Of a stretch of 64,000 nt of DNA, positions 13,201 through 21,960 are shown piece by piece (within the stretch, counting starts at the first letter, position 1; every line of letters begins with the position of its first letter). The DNA comes from Prostheceraeus crozeri. Its lineage: Eukaryota > Platyhelminthes > Polycladida > Euryleptidae. The stretch lies in assembly GCA_907163375.1 (NCBI GenBank), contig CAJQUW010016951.1:88446-152445 (forward strand), in the 5' to 3' direction. A model generated the notes under the pieces. The model ran no database searches, was not told the DNA's origin, and worked only from the letters and a program-made list of their open reading frames with translations. Position numbers and translations under genes: made by a program.

Positions 13201-15529
13201 TGATTCTCTTATGTCATCACATACGATTAGTGAGATGGTATACACTGTATATCATTAAAATTATGGGCATCTTTTCTATGTTAGAATATGAATATCGTTT
13301 ATTTATACAAACAGAATTTTCTTCATCATAATAACAATGTATTATACCTACATTATTAACGACAAAGCAGAATATTCACATGAAGTAAGTCATGAATGCG
13401 ATTTGAAACTCGAAAGAGCAATTACAGGAGAAAATCTAGTCTGAGTGCAATAATTTGTCCCATACTGTGTTCAGCTGCTATAGTAGCAAAACAAAATGAG
13501 AAATGATCGGAGTGCCTGATGAGATTAGAAAACGCACAGATTTCATGATATAGCCGTGATTATCATTAAGTTTCATTTTTATGATATAGAAATCAAAAGT
13601 TTGGAATCAGCAATCTCTTTTTTATGGCCTTTTTCATCTCACACATATAGGCCCATAATTTCTTTCTATCATCTGCTATGTTTGACATTTCATCGATGCA
13701 GTGTTGATTAAGTCATACACATGACGCAACAAAATTATTTAGATGAGGGTGTGGCCAGGAGGCTCAGCAAAATCCGGAAATTTCTGCGTGCCTATGGCTT
13801 TCAAATGTGACGATCAAAGGTCGCATCGGGGGAATTGTCAATATGTGTCATTACGCACGGTTCACCTGCATGATTCAAACTATCTTATAATAGTAATGAC
13901 AGCATTATATTTAAAGAATAGGAATTGATCTAGCTGAGGATTATCTAGCTTATAAACTAGCTTACCTAGTTGATGAAATAGACAAAATATTTTTTTCTTC
14001 GTATTCTTGAGCATTTTGCACATATTCGCACTCAATCTGTCGGGATTAGATTAACAAATTCGCCGTCGTCTTGTTATATGTGAGTTTTATATGCAAATGC
14101 CTTCAAGGCAAGAGGGTTGAAAATTCCCTCATGCGATTTGACGAGTGATATGGTTGCAGGAATTATTTGACAATTCACAGATACATTGGAATCTTATCAG
14201 TTCAATATTTTTAATGTATTTTTGCGTTCATGCGTCATTTCACAGTAGGCTACATAAGGCAAAAAAGCTCAATATTTAGCGGTGAAGGTGCATCAATTTC
14301 AAATTTGACAGAGAGACATCCTGGGTGGTGTGTATCGGATCGGATTTGTGGATCGAATCGAAAGCAATATAGAAATGCAAAATCACTGTACATGTAATCT
14401 GGGAACCAATGGAGAAATTGTGATGCCATAGTTCACAACCAAGAAACGGCAGACATGCAGATTTGTAGTAGTCAAGAAGACCCCTGCACAACTCTTCCTG
14501 CTGGCTGCCGGGATTGGTGAGTGACACTATGTTCTGTTTTAAGTTCAACACAATGACTTGTTTGACAGATTATCAGGTGCATCTTGTTCCATTTACTACG
14601 GTATGCTTCCGTGAAAATGCTCTAAACAAATAATGACTTCAAGAGGCAGCTCTTTGACATAATGCACTGATAAGATTTATCAGTTGTAGGCAGGGTTGGC
14701 CGGTAAAAACCACCCTGGTTTTTACCACCTGGCAAAAACCGGTAAAAACCTGGCAAAAACCACCAGCTTTTGCCACCATTTTCCCGCTAAAACTGGCAGA
14801 AACTGGCTATAACTATTTTTCTAGCATTACTGCTTCAGTTATGTGGTAGTGTCATCGTCACTCCTGACTTTATTGATGAACGTTAGTCATAATAAGTTCA
14901 ATTTACTTTTTCATCATTCGAAAGACATTTAGACCAGTATTTTCATAATCCAAACTTTATCAATATCATGTTTCGATCAAGGATATGCTCCAAGCATAAG
15001 TGCAAGAACATGAATTATTATCAAAAATATTGATATAAAGCTATTGTGCATCCTTTATAACGTGCACGTTTTTGTTGCTTTATTAATTTCATTCATTATA
15101 AGATGCATGAAACGTCCATGTTAGTAGGAAATCACCTGGCTTTATAAAAAACAGTGTTTTTGCCCGAAAACAGGTATTCCATGAAGCTAGATGGGCAGGA
15201 AATGTAGATATCCGGTCACAGGTTTCTGCGACTATCTTGCCCGCTGACTTCATAGAATTGTTTGCCTTCTAAATCTATGGCAAATGTCCCATACCCATTG
15301 TGATTATACGAATATTTATATGAAATTTATCGTGCACTCCCAGGGTCAAGATTAAAAATGATCTAACATTGAAATGGTAATTTGCCCTCACATTTTTAGA
15401 AGATTAGATTATGTTAAATGAATTTAATACCAAAAAGTTTTGATTTGAGCTCAAAATATGAAAATTCGAAGAACTTTAAACAAATTTGAATATCGCAATA
15501 AATGCAAATAAATGTCCCGATTGCTTATC

Positions 15530-16403
15530 AGTAGTAAGGAAGTGACAAACACCAGATAGCGCAAGATGGCCGCCATCGCTGACTCCCCCCCTCCCCCCCT
15601 CTGGAACGACAGAGTGTCGTGGTCGGCCGCCGTGTTGCTTCGGGTCTGACTCCCCCCCCCCTCTGGAACGACAGAGGTTGTAGTCTGTCGTGGTGTGACG
15701 GCCAGGTGGGTCCACGTTCACAAAATGTTCGCTGACTCCCCCCCCTCGGCAACGACAGAGTGTGAGACTCGGGTGAGTTGGTCCGACCGCCTGGTTGACG
15801 TGGGCGACCGTCCAGGTTGACGTGGGCGACCGTCTAGGTTGACGTGGGCGACCGTCTAGGTTGACGTGGGCGACCGTCTAGGTTGTCGTGGATGGTGAAA
15901 TGGCTGCCAGATTCGGATTCAGCGTAAAATTCTGCATCTGTGGTGTGATTTCCAGCTCAATCGGCGAGAAAAAATTTTTCTTCAAAATTTTAACAGAGTT
16001 AAAATTTGGGACGTTTTGGTGTGTAGCGCCAAAACGAACCATCGGATGAGAAAACGGAGGCCAGATTCGGATTCAGCGTGAAATTCTGCATCGGTATGGT
16101 GAATTTGAACGCCATCGGAGAGAAAAAATTTTCGCTGACGTCCCCCCTCTCTGGACAGCTCGCTTCGATCTTGGCTTCTAGTGGACGGATTTTGTCGTGC
16201 CATAGCTCGTTTGAAAGCTAAGAGTGAGACAAATTCACTGAAAGAATCGGCTTGTTCCTATCTGTCTTCGTTTAGATGTGAGACGCTATTTAAGATTTTG
16301 GGACATTGGCGAAAAACGACAGAGTTAGAATTTGGGACGTTTTGGGCTGTAGCTTCAAAACGAAGCATCGGATTGGAAAACGGATTTCAGATTTGGAATC
16401 AGC
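15530..16403 (+). repeat. Polinton left terminal inverted repeat
   Basis: About 874 bp, mirrored by 36724-37593. It contains four runs of C (15585-15599 as 7+7, 15652-15661, 15738-15745, 16142-16147), most within a repeated context gctgactC(n)tctggaacgac. It also contains a 22-bp minisatellite (15793-15890) and repeated modules of about 165 bp. ORFs read through it (for example 15476-15752 minus and 16181-16423 plus) have low-complexity composition and appear on both ends, so they are not genes. Confidence 0.9.
15793..15890 (+). repeat. 22-bp minisatellite in the left TIR, about 4.5 copies
   Basis: The unit ggttgacgtgggcgaccgtc plus two bases starts at 15793, 15815, 15837, 15859 and, partially, 15881. 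The mirrored array lies at about 37243-37345 in the right TIR. Copies differ by one or two bases. Confidence 0.9.
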
Positions 16404-16416
16404 TTGATGTTATTGT

Positions 16417-16464
16417 CCAATGAGGATCATCATCCAATGAGAATCAAGCATTTCTATATAAATA
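16417..16464 (+). promoter_or_regulatory. RNA polymerase II promoter of the left-most Polinton gene
   Basis: Two CCAAT boxes (16417-16421 and 16434-16438, starts 17 nt apart) precede a strong TATA box, tatataaata, at 16455-16464. Transcription would start about 30 nt downstream, near 16485-16490, giving a 5' UTR of roughly 75 nt to the ATG at 16565. The module lies just inside the inverted repeat, so it is not duplicated by the TIR. A closely similar CCAAT-CCAAT-TATA array drives PolB at 32905-32860. Confidence 0.75.
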
Positions 16465-16564
16465 GCGAGCCTTCCACAGTGAGAATCATTCCATCGTTGA
16501 ATCACACGAGTGACGGACGCACATTTTCTCTCTCTCTAGTTCCCTGTTCTATTATCCAACTAAA

Positions 16565-17339
16565 ATGGTAAGTCGCTACTTTCCTCCCTCTCCTCCCTTG
16601 AACGTAAACTTAATACAATCTTTTTCATTTTCAGGCATCTACTCCATCTGCTGCACTAGTAGGACAAAATGGCAATCAAACGTTACAAGGTTCGCTACGG
16701 TCAGATCATCTACAACTGAGGCCAGTGGAAGAAACAACCAAGGTACATAATCCTACACCGCTACAGCGTAAATTTAAACAAGTCTTGCGTTATGACGATC
16801 ATAGCGTAGTACTCCAAACGGGAATGCTCCCTTCCACGGATGTCAAGATAATGCGCAATCAGTATGGGGACTACATACTGATCCCCGTGAGTCCGTACAT
16901 TCGCCACCAACTTGATATTATTGAGGAGTACGTGACATTAAATATGGACATTCCTACTCCTCTTGCTCAAGAGTGGAAGGCTAGAGATGACAAGGATACT
17001 CCCTATAGAAAGATTTGGGATGGTAATCACATTTGCCTACCGGTATCACATTGGTGTACTTACTATAAGAAGGATGGAAATCATTCAATACCCATCAGAT
17101 GTGATGAGCTCGGAGAAGGTACTTGGGATATCCTTTTCAAAGTGAATGGGCTATATTATGGTCGACACAAGGATAATAAAATAGTCTCTCTCTCCATGCA
17201 TATGGAATCCATCCTATATATTCCAAAACCACCCAACGTGGATGACATAATTGATCAAATCCTTAACAGCAGTGGTACAAAGCGCAAGTCGGAGAAGAAT
17301 GCTGCATCAAAACGCAAATCAAAGAAGGAGAATTACTAG
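16565..17339 (+). CDS. spliced Polinton protein of unknown function, 235 aa, ATG-only first exon
   Basis: The initiator ATG (16565-16567) is immediately followed by a consensus donor, gtaagt. The intron ends at ttttcag (16634), making it 67 nt. Exon 2 (16635-17339) continues in frame to TAG, giving a protein starting Met-Ala-Ser-Thr. Residues 30-200 are a mixed-composition globular domain with no family I recognise. The C-terminus is strongly basic (KRKSEKNAASKRKSKKENY), which suggests nucleic-acid or virion contacts or a nuclear signal. It is the first gene after the left TIR and has its own TATA promoter. An unspliced reading would have to start at a GTG at 16725, which is less plausible in a eukaryotic transcript. 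The splice junctions are inferred from consensus sites and frame continuity. Confidence 0.75.
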
Positions 17340-17373
17340 TCCTTTCCTAACTCTACCCTATGACAATTCGCTT

Positions 17374-17499
17374 ATGTGCTTTGAGTGTCGTAGACGTGGT
17401 CTTATTAGATACATTTTACTTCTTCGTTGCCATCATATCATTTGTGTATTTTGTCGTGAAAAGCATCGATGTAATTCTTCATTTTGTAATATGTTATAG
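17374..17499 (+). CDS. small RING-like zinc-binding ORF (uncertain)
   Basis: From the ATG at 17374 the frame encodes 41 residues with paired cysteines: CFEC near the start, then CHHIICVFC (a C-x-H-x2-C-x2-C core like a RING finger) and a final C-x4-C. The larger gene 18582-18905 contains the same type of core. The frame is open upstream to 17251 but there it only shadows the C-terminus of the preceding gene. It may be a stand-alone mini-protein, or an exon spliced to another leader. No promoter of its own is evident. Confidence 0.35.
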   Translation: MCFECRRRGLIRYILLLRCHHIICVFCREKHRCNSSFCNML

Positions 17500-17532
17500 A
17501 ACGTTTCCTTAGATGCGTAATTTCCGTTTTAG

Positions 17533-18081
17533 GCTTCTATCATCATTTTTATGGATTGTGAGGGTGAACCTGTACAGGAGCTCAGTGCTATTGCTATGAA
17601 CAATTGGACATATCAGATTGTTACTGTCTATCATCAACATGCCAACTGCAATCCCAATGTTGATCAATGGGCGAGAAAACACATTCATGGACTTAATCTG
17701 AAATATTTGCAAGACTATGGCTTTTCTTGTGAGAGTGCTCTTCTTATTGACTTTAAACGATGGTTAGCTGCTTTCAATGTTATACGCATCTTTTGTAATA
17801 ATCCTGGTAAGGAGAGGAAAGTATTTCCCAATCTAATCATTGATGATATTTTGCTCCCGCCTTGGGATAGTAGAGTGAATCAACATTATCATGAAGTCAC
17901 GAAACGTTTTAAGGATTTGTCTGTTCCTATTTTGTCTGTTCGTTGTAGTAGCTACGTTCATAACCAATGCTTCTTTCCTCCTTACCTCAACACTGCCAAA
18001 GTCCTGTATGGTTATCATTGCTCGCTGTATGATAGTTACCAGCTGTATCTATTTTATCTCTTTCAAACCATTGATTTATAA
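17533..18081 (+). CDS. DEDD-type 3'-5' exonuclease-like protein, about 183 aa
   Basis: A splice acceptor, ccgttttag, ends at 17532. The frame downstream runs hydrophobic strand then DCEG and QEL, resembling exonuclease motif I (Asp-x-Glu) of the DnaQ/RNase H-like fold. Later blocks HGL, NPGKE and a C-terminal Asn/Cys-rich segment fit loosely with the same fold. Starting at the internal ATG (17551) would cut off the first strand, so I favour an upstream ATG supplied by splicing; the ATG-only exon at 16565 would join it in phase and again give a Met-Ala-Ser start. An AATAAA at 18104 follows. The function is inferred; nothing confirms all four acidic residues. If active, it could provide proofreading or end processing. 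Confidence 0.5.
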   Translation, partial: ASIIIFMDCEGEPVQELSAIAMNNWTYQIVTVYHQHANCNPNVDQWARKHIHGLNLKYLQDYGFSCESALLIDFKRWLAAFNVIRIFCNNPGKERKVFPNLIIDDILLPPWDSRVNQHYHEVTKRFKDLSVPILSVRCSSYVHNQCFFPPYLNTAKVLYGYHCSLYDSYQLYLFYLFQTIDL

Positions 18082-18103
18082 TGCATGCTTGTTACCGTTA
18101 TTC

Positions 18104-18109
18104 AATAAA
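18104..18109 (+). terminator. AATAAA polyadenylation signal after the exonuclease-like gene
   Basis: The hexamer lies 22 nt past the TAA at 18079-18081, in the 87-nt gap before the next ATG at 18169. It supports the end of a first transcript here. Confidence 0.55.
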
Positions 18110-18168
18110 TGTTACTATGAGAAGAGTTGTTGTTTTCATGCAATGGATGGGTTAGATAAAGGGCGATC

Positions 18169-18579
18169 ATGTCTTTCTCAAACGACTGCGGAACATTACG
18201 TTTTCATAGACAAAGTTTAAAAGGAGCTGTTCAAGATTATGTGATAAATTTTCATAAAGATGAGACCGACATCGAAGCAGTGGTCGATGATGCTAGCACT
18301 CTATTTCTAGAGTTAATGAATACATTCTCTGATAGCATTATCATGGCGCGATTAGTTGCGAAAATTAAGTTTAGTCATTTTGGAAAGGAAGAGGTGGAAA
18401 GTCGCTCTTTCCATTTTGCTTCTTATTCAATGGAAGTGGTAGATCACCCCGAAGAATTTTTTAAAAGACATATGATAAAAATTGCTGAACGTCTTAACGC
18501 ATTTAACCATCATGGTAGCAGTCTAGTGATTGAAGCGATTTCAGATATTCACATTCAACTTTCCATAAAGAAAAATTGA
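18169..18579 (+). CDS. free-standing copy of a PolB N-terminal module, 136 aa
   Basis: The ATG at 18169 opens a 136-residue frame ending at 18579. Residues 90-130 (FFKRHMIKIAERLNAF, then a Ser-Ser-Leu-Val-Ile segment) align by eye with the region of this element's own PolB that precedes its polymerase core (the segment beginning WINFHIQGLKLNIDKFNERD). Both have the order: preceding acidic stretch, aromatic-rich helix, then a glycine/serine turn and beta strand. It therefore looks like a duplicated, unfused module of the polymerase protein. The role is unknown; a partner for replication complexes is possible. The next gene starts immediately downstream. Confidence 0.55.
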   Translation: MSFSNDCGTLRFHRQSLKGAVQDYVINFHKDETDIEAVVDDASTLFLELMNTFSDSIIMARLVAKIKFSHFGKEEVESRSFHFASYSMEVVDHPEEFFKRHMIKIAERLNAFNHHGSSLVIEAISDIHIQLSIKKN

Positions 18580-18581
18580 AA

Positions 18582-18905
18582 ATGCAGTGGTACTTGATTG
18601 TAGCACAACTGGTTTTCGAGCTATGTCTGCTCACTCTCGAAGTATATTCCTTCTGTACATGTGTCTCTTATTTAGAAAAGGCTAGCAAATTCATATCTTC
18701 AAAAAGACTTGCTATAGACATTAGTAACGGTGAAACTATGTGTTGCGATGTATGTAAGCGAAAGGATGGAAATGAAAAGCGCATCTTCAAGAGATGTAAG
18801 CATGCTTTTTGTCAACGCTGTTTCATACGTAATTGCATTCAACTTTGCAAATGTAACCACTGTGATATTGCTCATTTCGAGTGTCACTTATGCCGCAATA
18901 GTTAG
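18582..18905 (+). CDS. RING-like protein with an N-terminal hydrophobic segment, 107 aa
   Basis: The ATG at 18582 lies just after the previous stop. Residues 3-23 are hydrophobic enough for a signal anchor or membrane helix. The C-terminal half has ordered cysteine/histidine pairs: CDVC, then CKHAFCQRC (the C-x-H-x2-C-x2-C heart of a RING finger), then CKCNHC and CHLC. This is the arrangement of C3HC4-type ubiquitin ligases, which many large DNA viruses use to redirect host protein turnover. E3 activity is inference. The frame ends at TAG 18903-18905, about 50 nt before the basic protein gene. Confidence 0.55.
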   Translation: MQWYLIVAQLVFELCLLTLEVYSFCTCVSYLEKASKFISSKRLAIDISNGETMCCDVCKRKDGNEKRIFKRCKHAFCQRCFIRNCIQLCKCNHCDIAHFECHLCRNS

Positions 18906-18956
18906 TACCTATGCAAATGTGGTAAAGATAGGTTTTAGCAAAGACTAACACGGAAA

Positions 18957-19313
18957 ATGGCGAAACGTAAAATGACGAAACGTAAAAGTCAAAAGTTTTC
19001 TTCAGCTATTCAAGCTCTCCGACGAATGAAAGCAAATCAGCGATACAATGCTATACGACATGCTAACGATAAATTCATTTGTGAAATTATTTCTCATGTG
19101 AGGAAGTTGAGGACGAAGAAATTAGCGCCAAAACAACGAAAGTTACTTAAGCGATATGCTACGAAATTGCGTTTCATCTCCAATCCTAAAGTCACCCTTC
19201 AAAGAAAGAGGAAAACTCTAACACAAAAGGGCGGTTTCCTTTCAGCAATACTTCCAATGATAGCTCCTGCCTTGGGCAACCTATTGGGAAATATCTTTGG
19301 CTCTAAGCGTTAA
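18957..19313 (+). CDS. small basic core-like protein with hydrophobic C-terminus, 118 aa
   Basis: The ATG at 18957 starts a Lys/Arg-rich protein (MAKRKMTKRKSQKF). A basic helical middle leads to a Gly-Gly-Phe followed by a hydrophobic amphipathic tail (residues 91-114, GGFLSAILPMIAPALGNLL). A basic body with this tail recurs in Polintons just upstream of the packaging ATPase, and is reminiscent of adenovirus virion core proteins of the pX/pVI type. A role in DNA condensation inside the particle or in membrane interaction is inferred. The stop lies 29 nt before the ATPase ATG. Confidence 0.6.
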   Translation: MAKRKMTKRKSQKFSSAIQALRRMKANQRYNAIRHANDKFICEIISHVRKLRTKKLAPKQRKLLKRYATKLRFISNPKVTLQRKRKTLTQKGGFLSAILPMIAPALGNLLGNIFGSKR

Positions 19314-19344
19314 TTATGCAAATGTTGAGTCTCAAAGTAATAAA

Positions 19345-19962
19345 ATGGATTTCAGACTTCAATGTGATAAAGTTCTGACTGTATCAGGTCCATCTCATGC
19401 AGGTAAAACTGTTTTCACGCTGAATTTATTGGATAAAAGAAGGGAGTTGTTTAAGGAACCTATCAATCGAGTGATTTGGTGTTATGGTATTTATCAACCG
19501 TCGCTGTTTCAGGAATTGCAAAGTCGCAACTTTATTCGATATGAAGGAATTATTCCAGTGGATAAACTTCAGTCTAATGATGTTGTTGTATTGGATGATT
19601 TATTAAAAGAAAGTAAGAATTCAAAAGATGTTACAGATATGTTCACTCGCGCAGCACACCATAAAAGGTGCTTTATCATCTATATCACACAAAATTTGTT
19701 TCCTGATGGAAAAGAAGCTCGTACACGAAACCTGAATACACACTATTATGCTATTTTCAAGAATCCGCGAGATAAAAGTCAATTTGAAATTTTAGCGCGA
19801 CAAGTTGCACCCAGAGGATCAAAAGCCTTAATTGAAATTTTTCAAGCAGCTACTGAAAAACCATACGGTTACTTATTCATTGACTTTACGCAAGAGTGTC
19901 CGGAAGAATTTAGATTTCGAAGTGATATTTTGAAAACTCCCATGATTATCTACAAACTATGA
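19345..19962 (+). CDS. HerA/FtsK-type genome packaging ATPase, 205 aa
   Basis: I choose the ATG at 19345 because the open frame upstream contains only a TTG. The Walker A motif GPSHAGKTVF lies about 20 residues in. The Walker B motif is VVVLDDLL (residues 84-91), and a sensor-like ITQN follows. Order and spacing match the A32-like packaging ATPases shared by Polintons, adintoviruses and nucleocytoplasmic large DNA viruses, which pump DNA into the capsid. The gene is intact. Its TGA overlaps the ATG of the next gene (ATGA at 19959), typical of the tight packing in this block. Confidence 0.9.
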   Translation: MDFRLQCDKVLTVSGPSHAGKTVFTLNLLDKRRELFKEPINRVIWCYGIYQPSLFQELQSRNFIRYEGIIPVDKLQSNDVVVLDDLLKESKNSKDVTDMFTRAAHHKRCFIIYITQNLFPDGKEARTRNLNTHYYAIFKNPRDKSQFEILARQVAPRGSKALIEIFQAATEKPYGYLFIDFTQECPEEFRFRSDILKTPMIIYKL

Positions 19963-20651
19963 GTTCTTATTCTCGCATGATTGTTATTCCTCAGGATGAA
20001 TATGTACAATTGACTGCCATGCAGCAAGTAAAGCAACCTCTTGCAAATCAAATGTATAGGAAAGAAATAGATTATCAGCAAAATGTTCACATCAAAGATC
20101 CACATCGTGCTGTATTATTACAATCGGAAACTGTTGAGCAATTAAAAAACTTGAAGAATAAGATGCGTGACTCTGTATCGACTGCTACACCTTTAGCATC
20201 TCGCGCACATGCCATATCTCTTTTCAATAGTATTGAGCCCCATCTCAATGTAAATGATAGAGGAGAAATCATTACAGATGAAAATAAAGTGATTGATGCT
20301 TCACGTTATGAAGACTTGATTCAGTATGCGACACGTAGAAAGCGTCGTCAGGGCTATGTTCCACCTGGTTGGTCATACTTTCTTAAACTATTGAAAAAGC
20401 ATAATGTGCCAAAATTTGCTTTGAATAATGAGACATTGAAAGAACTTGATTCAACAGTGGCTACTACTCCAATGCTTCAGACGATGAAAATGCCAACAAA
20501 TTGGTTTAAGGCGTCACCTGCTACATCCCCTCCCACACTCACTAAGCAAACAAGAGGAAGAACTCGACGTAGATCTACATCGCCGCTAAAACTAGTAAAA
20601 GGAAAACGTAAAACAGCTCCTCCCAGGAAATACATGTTCTCAGACTATTAA
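19959..20651 (+). CDS. conserved Polinton protein downstream of the ATPase, 230 aa
   Basis: The frame overlaps the ATPase stop by 4 nt. The N-terminus (MIVIPQDEYVQL) and the later block GYVPPGWSYFLKLLKKHN followed by a Pro/Thr-rich, very basic tail (TRGRTRRRS; PPRKYMFSDY) recur in Polintons as an uncharacterised protein. A central helical region (EQLKNLKNKMRDSV) could be coiled. No enzymatic motif is seen. Its position among virion genes suggests a structural or assembly role, which is inference. Confidence 0.65.
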   Translation: MSSYSRMIVIPQDEYVQLTAMQQVKQPLANQMYRKEIDYQQNVHIKDPHRAVLLQSETVEQLKNLKNKMRDSVSTATPLASRAHAISLFNSIEPHLNVNDRGEIITDENKVIDASRYEDLIQYATRRKRRQGYVPPGWSYFLKLLKKHNVPKFALNNETLKELDSTVATTPMLQTMKMPTNWFKASPATSPPTLTKQTRGRTRRRSTSPLKLVKGKRKTAPPRKYMFSDY

Positions 20652-20652
20652 T

Positions 20653-20868
20653 ATGAAGCAGATGTGTTGCTTGCCATGTAATGAGCCGCCAGAGGTGAAT
20701 GTCGTTGTCACTTGCACTTGCTGCGCCAGCTCTCATAATGAAACCCTTAAGCAATGTGAACACGATCGCAAAACCGCTAAAGCTAAATGCTGCAGTTGTT
20801 GTAAATGTAGAAAGGCAAGAAAACAAAAAGATGAGAAGGAGGAAAAAGAGTCAGTCGTCATCGACTGA
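20653..20868 (+). CDS. cysteine-rich small ORF overlapping the integrase start, 71 aa
   Basis: An ATG at 20653, two bases after the previous stop, opens a 71-residue frame with 13 cysteines (CCLPC, CTCC, CCSCCKC) followed by a charged Lys/Glu tail. Several Cys-x-x-Cys knuckles could bind zinc. It overlaps the integrase gene in another frame by up to 170 nt if the integrase starts at 20699, or 38 nt if it starts at 20831. The strong and non-random cysteine content argues for coding, but overlap means composition alone is not proof. Confidence 0.45.
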   Translation: MKQMCCLPCNEPPEVNVVVTCTCCASSHNETLKQCEHDRKTAKAKCCSCCKCRKARKQKDEKEEKESVVID

Positions 20869-21919
20869 ACGTTTGAAGTCAATCTATTATGATGTAAAAC
20901 ATCCGGCAGGATTTGCATCTATCAAGAAATTATCAAAAGCGAGTGGTCTTCCACAATCACAAGTGAAACGATGGTTAAAGGGTCAGGCTACCTATACACT
21001 CCACAAACAAGCGAAAAAGAAGTACCGCACCCGCCATTATATTGTTCATGACATCGATGAACAGTGGCAAGCAGATTTGTGCGATGTCGCCTCCATTTCA
21101 AAACATAACTTGGGTAATAATTTTATTTTAACCGTCATTGATATTTTCTCGCGTTATGCGTGGGCTCAACCTTTAAAAACTAAAGAAGGGAAAGGAGTAG
21201 CAAAAGCATTCCAAACAATTTTTCGAGAAGGTCGGATTCCAAAAAGAATTCAGAGTGATCAAGGAAAAGAGTTTGAAAATCAGCATGTGAGAAGATTATT
21301 TGAGAGGCATGACATTGAGTTGTTTAGTGTAAAGAGTGCTTATAAAGCTGCACTCGTTGAACGTTTTAATCGCACATTAAAAAATCGCTTGTGGCGACAT
21401 TTTACTGCCAACTTGACACAAAATTGGACAAAGGTTCTACAAGATACACTCCATGCCTACAATCACTCTATCCATCGTTCTATTGGACTAAGACCAGTAG
21501 ATGTAAATGCTGACAATGTAGATAAAGTGCGCGAATCATTCCAACGTAAACGCACTCATGTGAAAAGTGATGTGAAAATTGGTGATAAAGTTCGTATCTC
21601 AAAAGTGAAAAGTGTTTTTGCTAAAGGGTACCTTCCGAATTGGACAGAGGAGGTATTTACAGTATCAAGGATTAATCAAAAAGACTCTCCGACCACCTAC
21701 AAGTTGAAAGATTACGATAATGAAGAAATTGAGGGTAGCTTTTACCGCGATGAGATTAAGGTAGTCACTGAAAGTGAAACATATTTGGTAGAGAAAATCA
21801 TTCGATGTAAAAAACGGCAAGGTGAAGAATGGTGTCTTGTTAAATGGACTGGTTATCCTTCAAGTATGAACTCTTGGATGCGTCGTGCCGACATCTTTCA
21901 TCTAAGTGATCGACAGTGA
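20831..21919 (+). CDS. retrovirus-like integrase with C-terminal chromodomain, about 362 aa
   Basis: The integrase catalyses insertion of the element, generating 6-bp target duplications. After a helical N-terminal region (ASIKKLSKASGLPQSQ), the rve core shows WQADLCDV (first Asp), IQSDQGKEF (second Asp) and, 35 residues on, ALVERFNRTLK (Glu): a complete DDE triad. A C-terminal chromodomain follows (YLVEKIIRCKK; WCLVKWTGY), presumably steering insertion to particular chromatin. The frame is open from an ATG at 20699, but I prefer 20831 because the core alignment begins shortly after it and the upstream part overlaps the Cys-rich ORF. No lesion is seen. Confidence 0.9.
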   Translation: MRRRKKSQSSSTERLKSIYYDVKHPAGFASIKKLSKASGLPQSQVKRWLKGQATYTLHKQAKKKYRTRHYIVHDIDEQWQADLCDVASISKHNLGNNFILTVIDIFSRYAWAQPLKTKEGKGVAKAFQTIFREGRIPKRIQSDQGKEFENQHVRRLFERHDIELFSVKSAYKAALVERFNRTLKNRLWRHFTANLTQNWTKVLQDTLHAYNHSIHRSIGLRPVDVNADNVDKVRESFQRKRTHVKSDVKIGDKVRISKVKSVFAKGYLPNWTEEVFTVSRINQKDSPTTYKLKDYDNEEIEGSFYRDEIKVVTESETYLVEKIIRCKKRQGEEWCLVKWTGYPSSMNSWMRRADIFHLSDRQ

Positions 21920-21960
21920 TTCATGCAAAGTTGTAACTAACAATGTTTAGGGTTTGAGCT

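Noticed and set aside
16725-16727. GTG start for the first gene
   Set aside because: The frame extends upstream to a perfect acceptor and an ATG-only exon; a GTG start is unlikely in a eukaryotic transcript.
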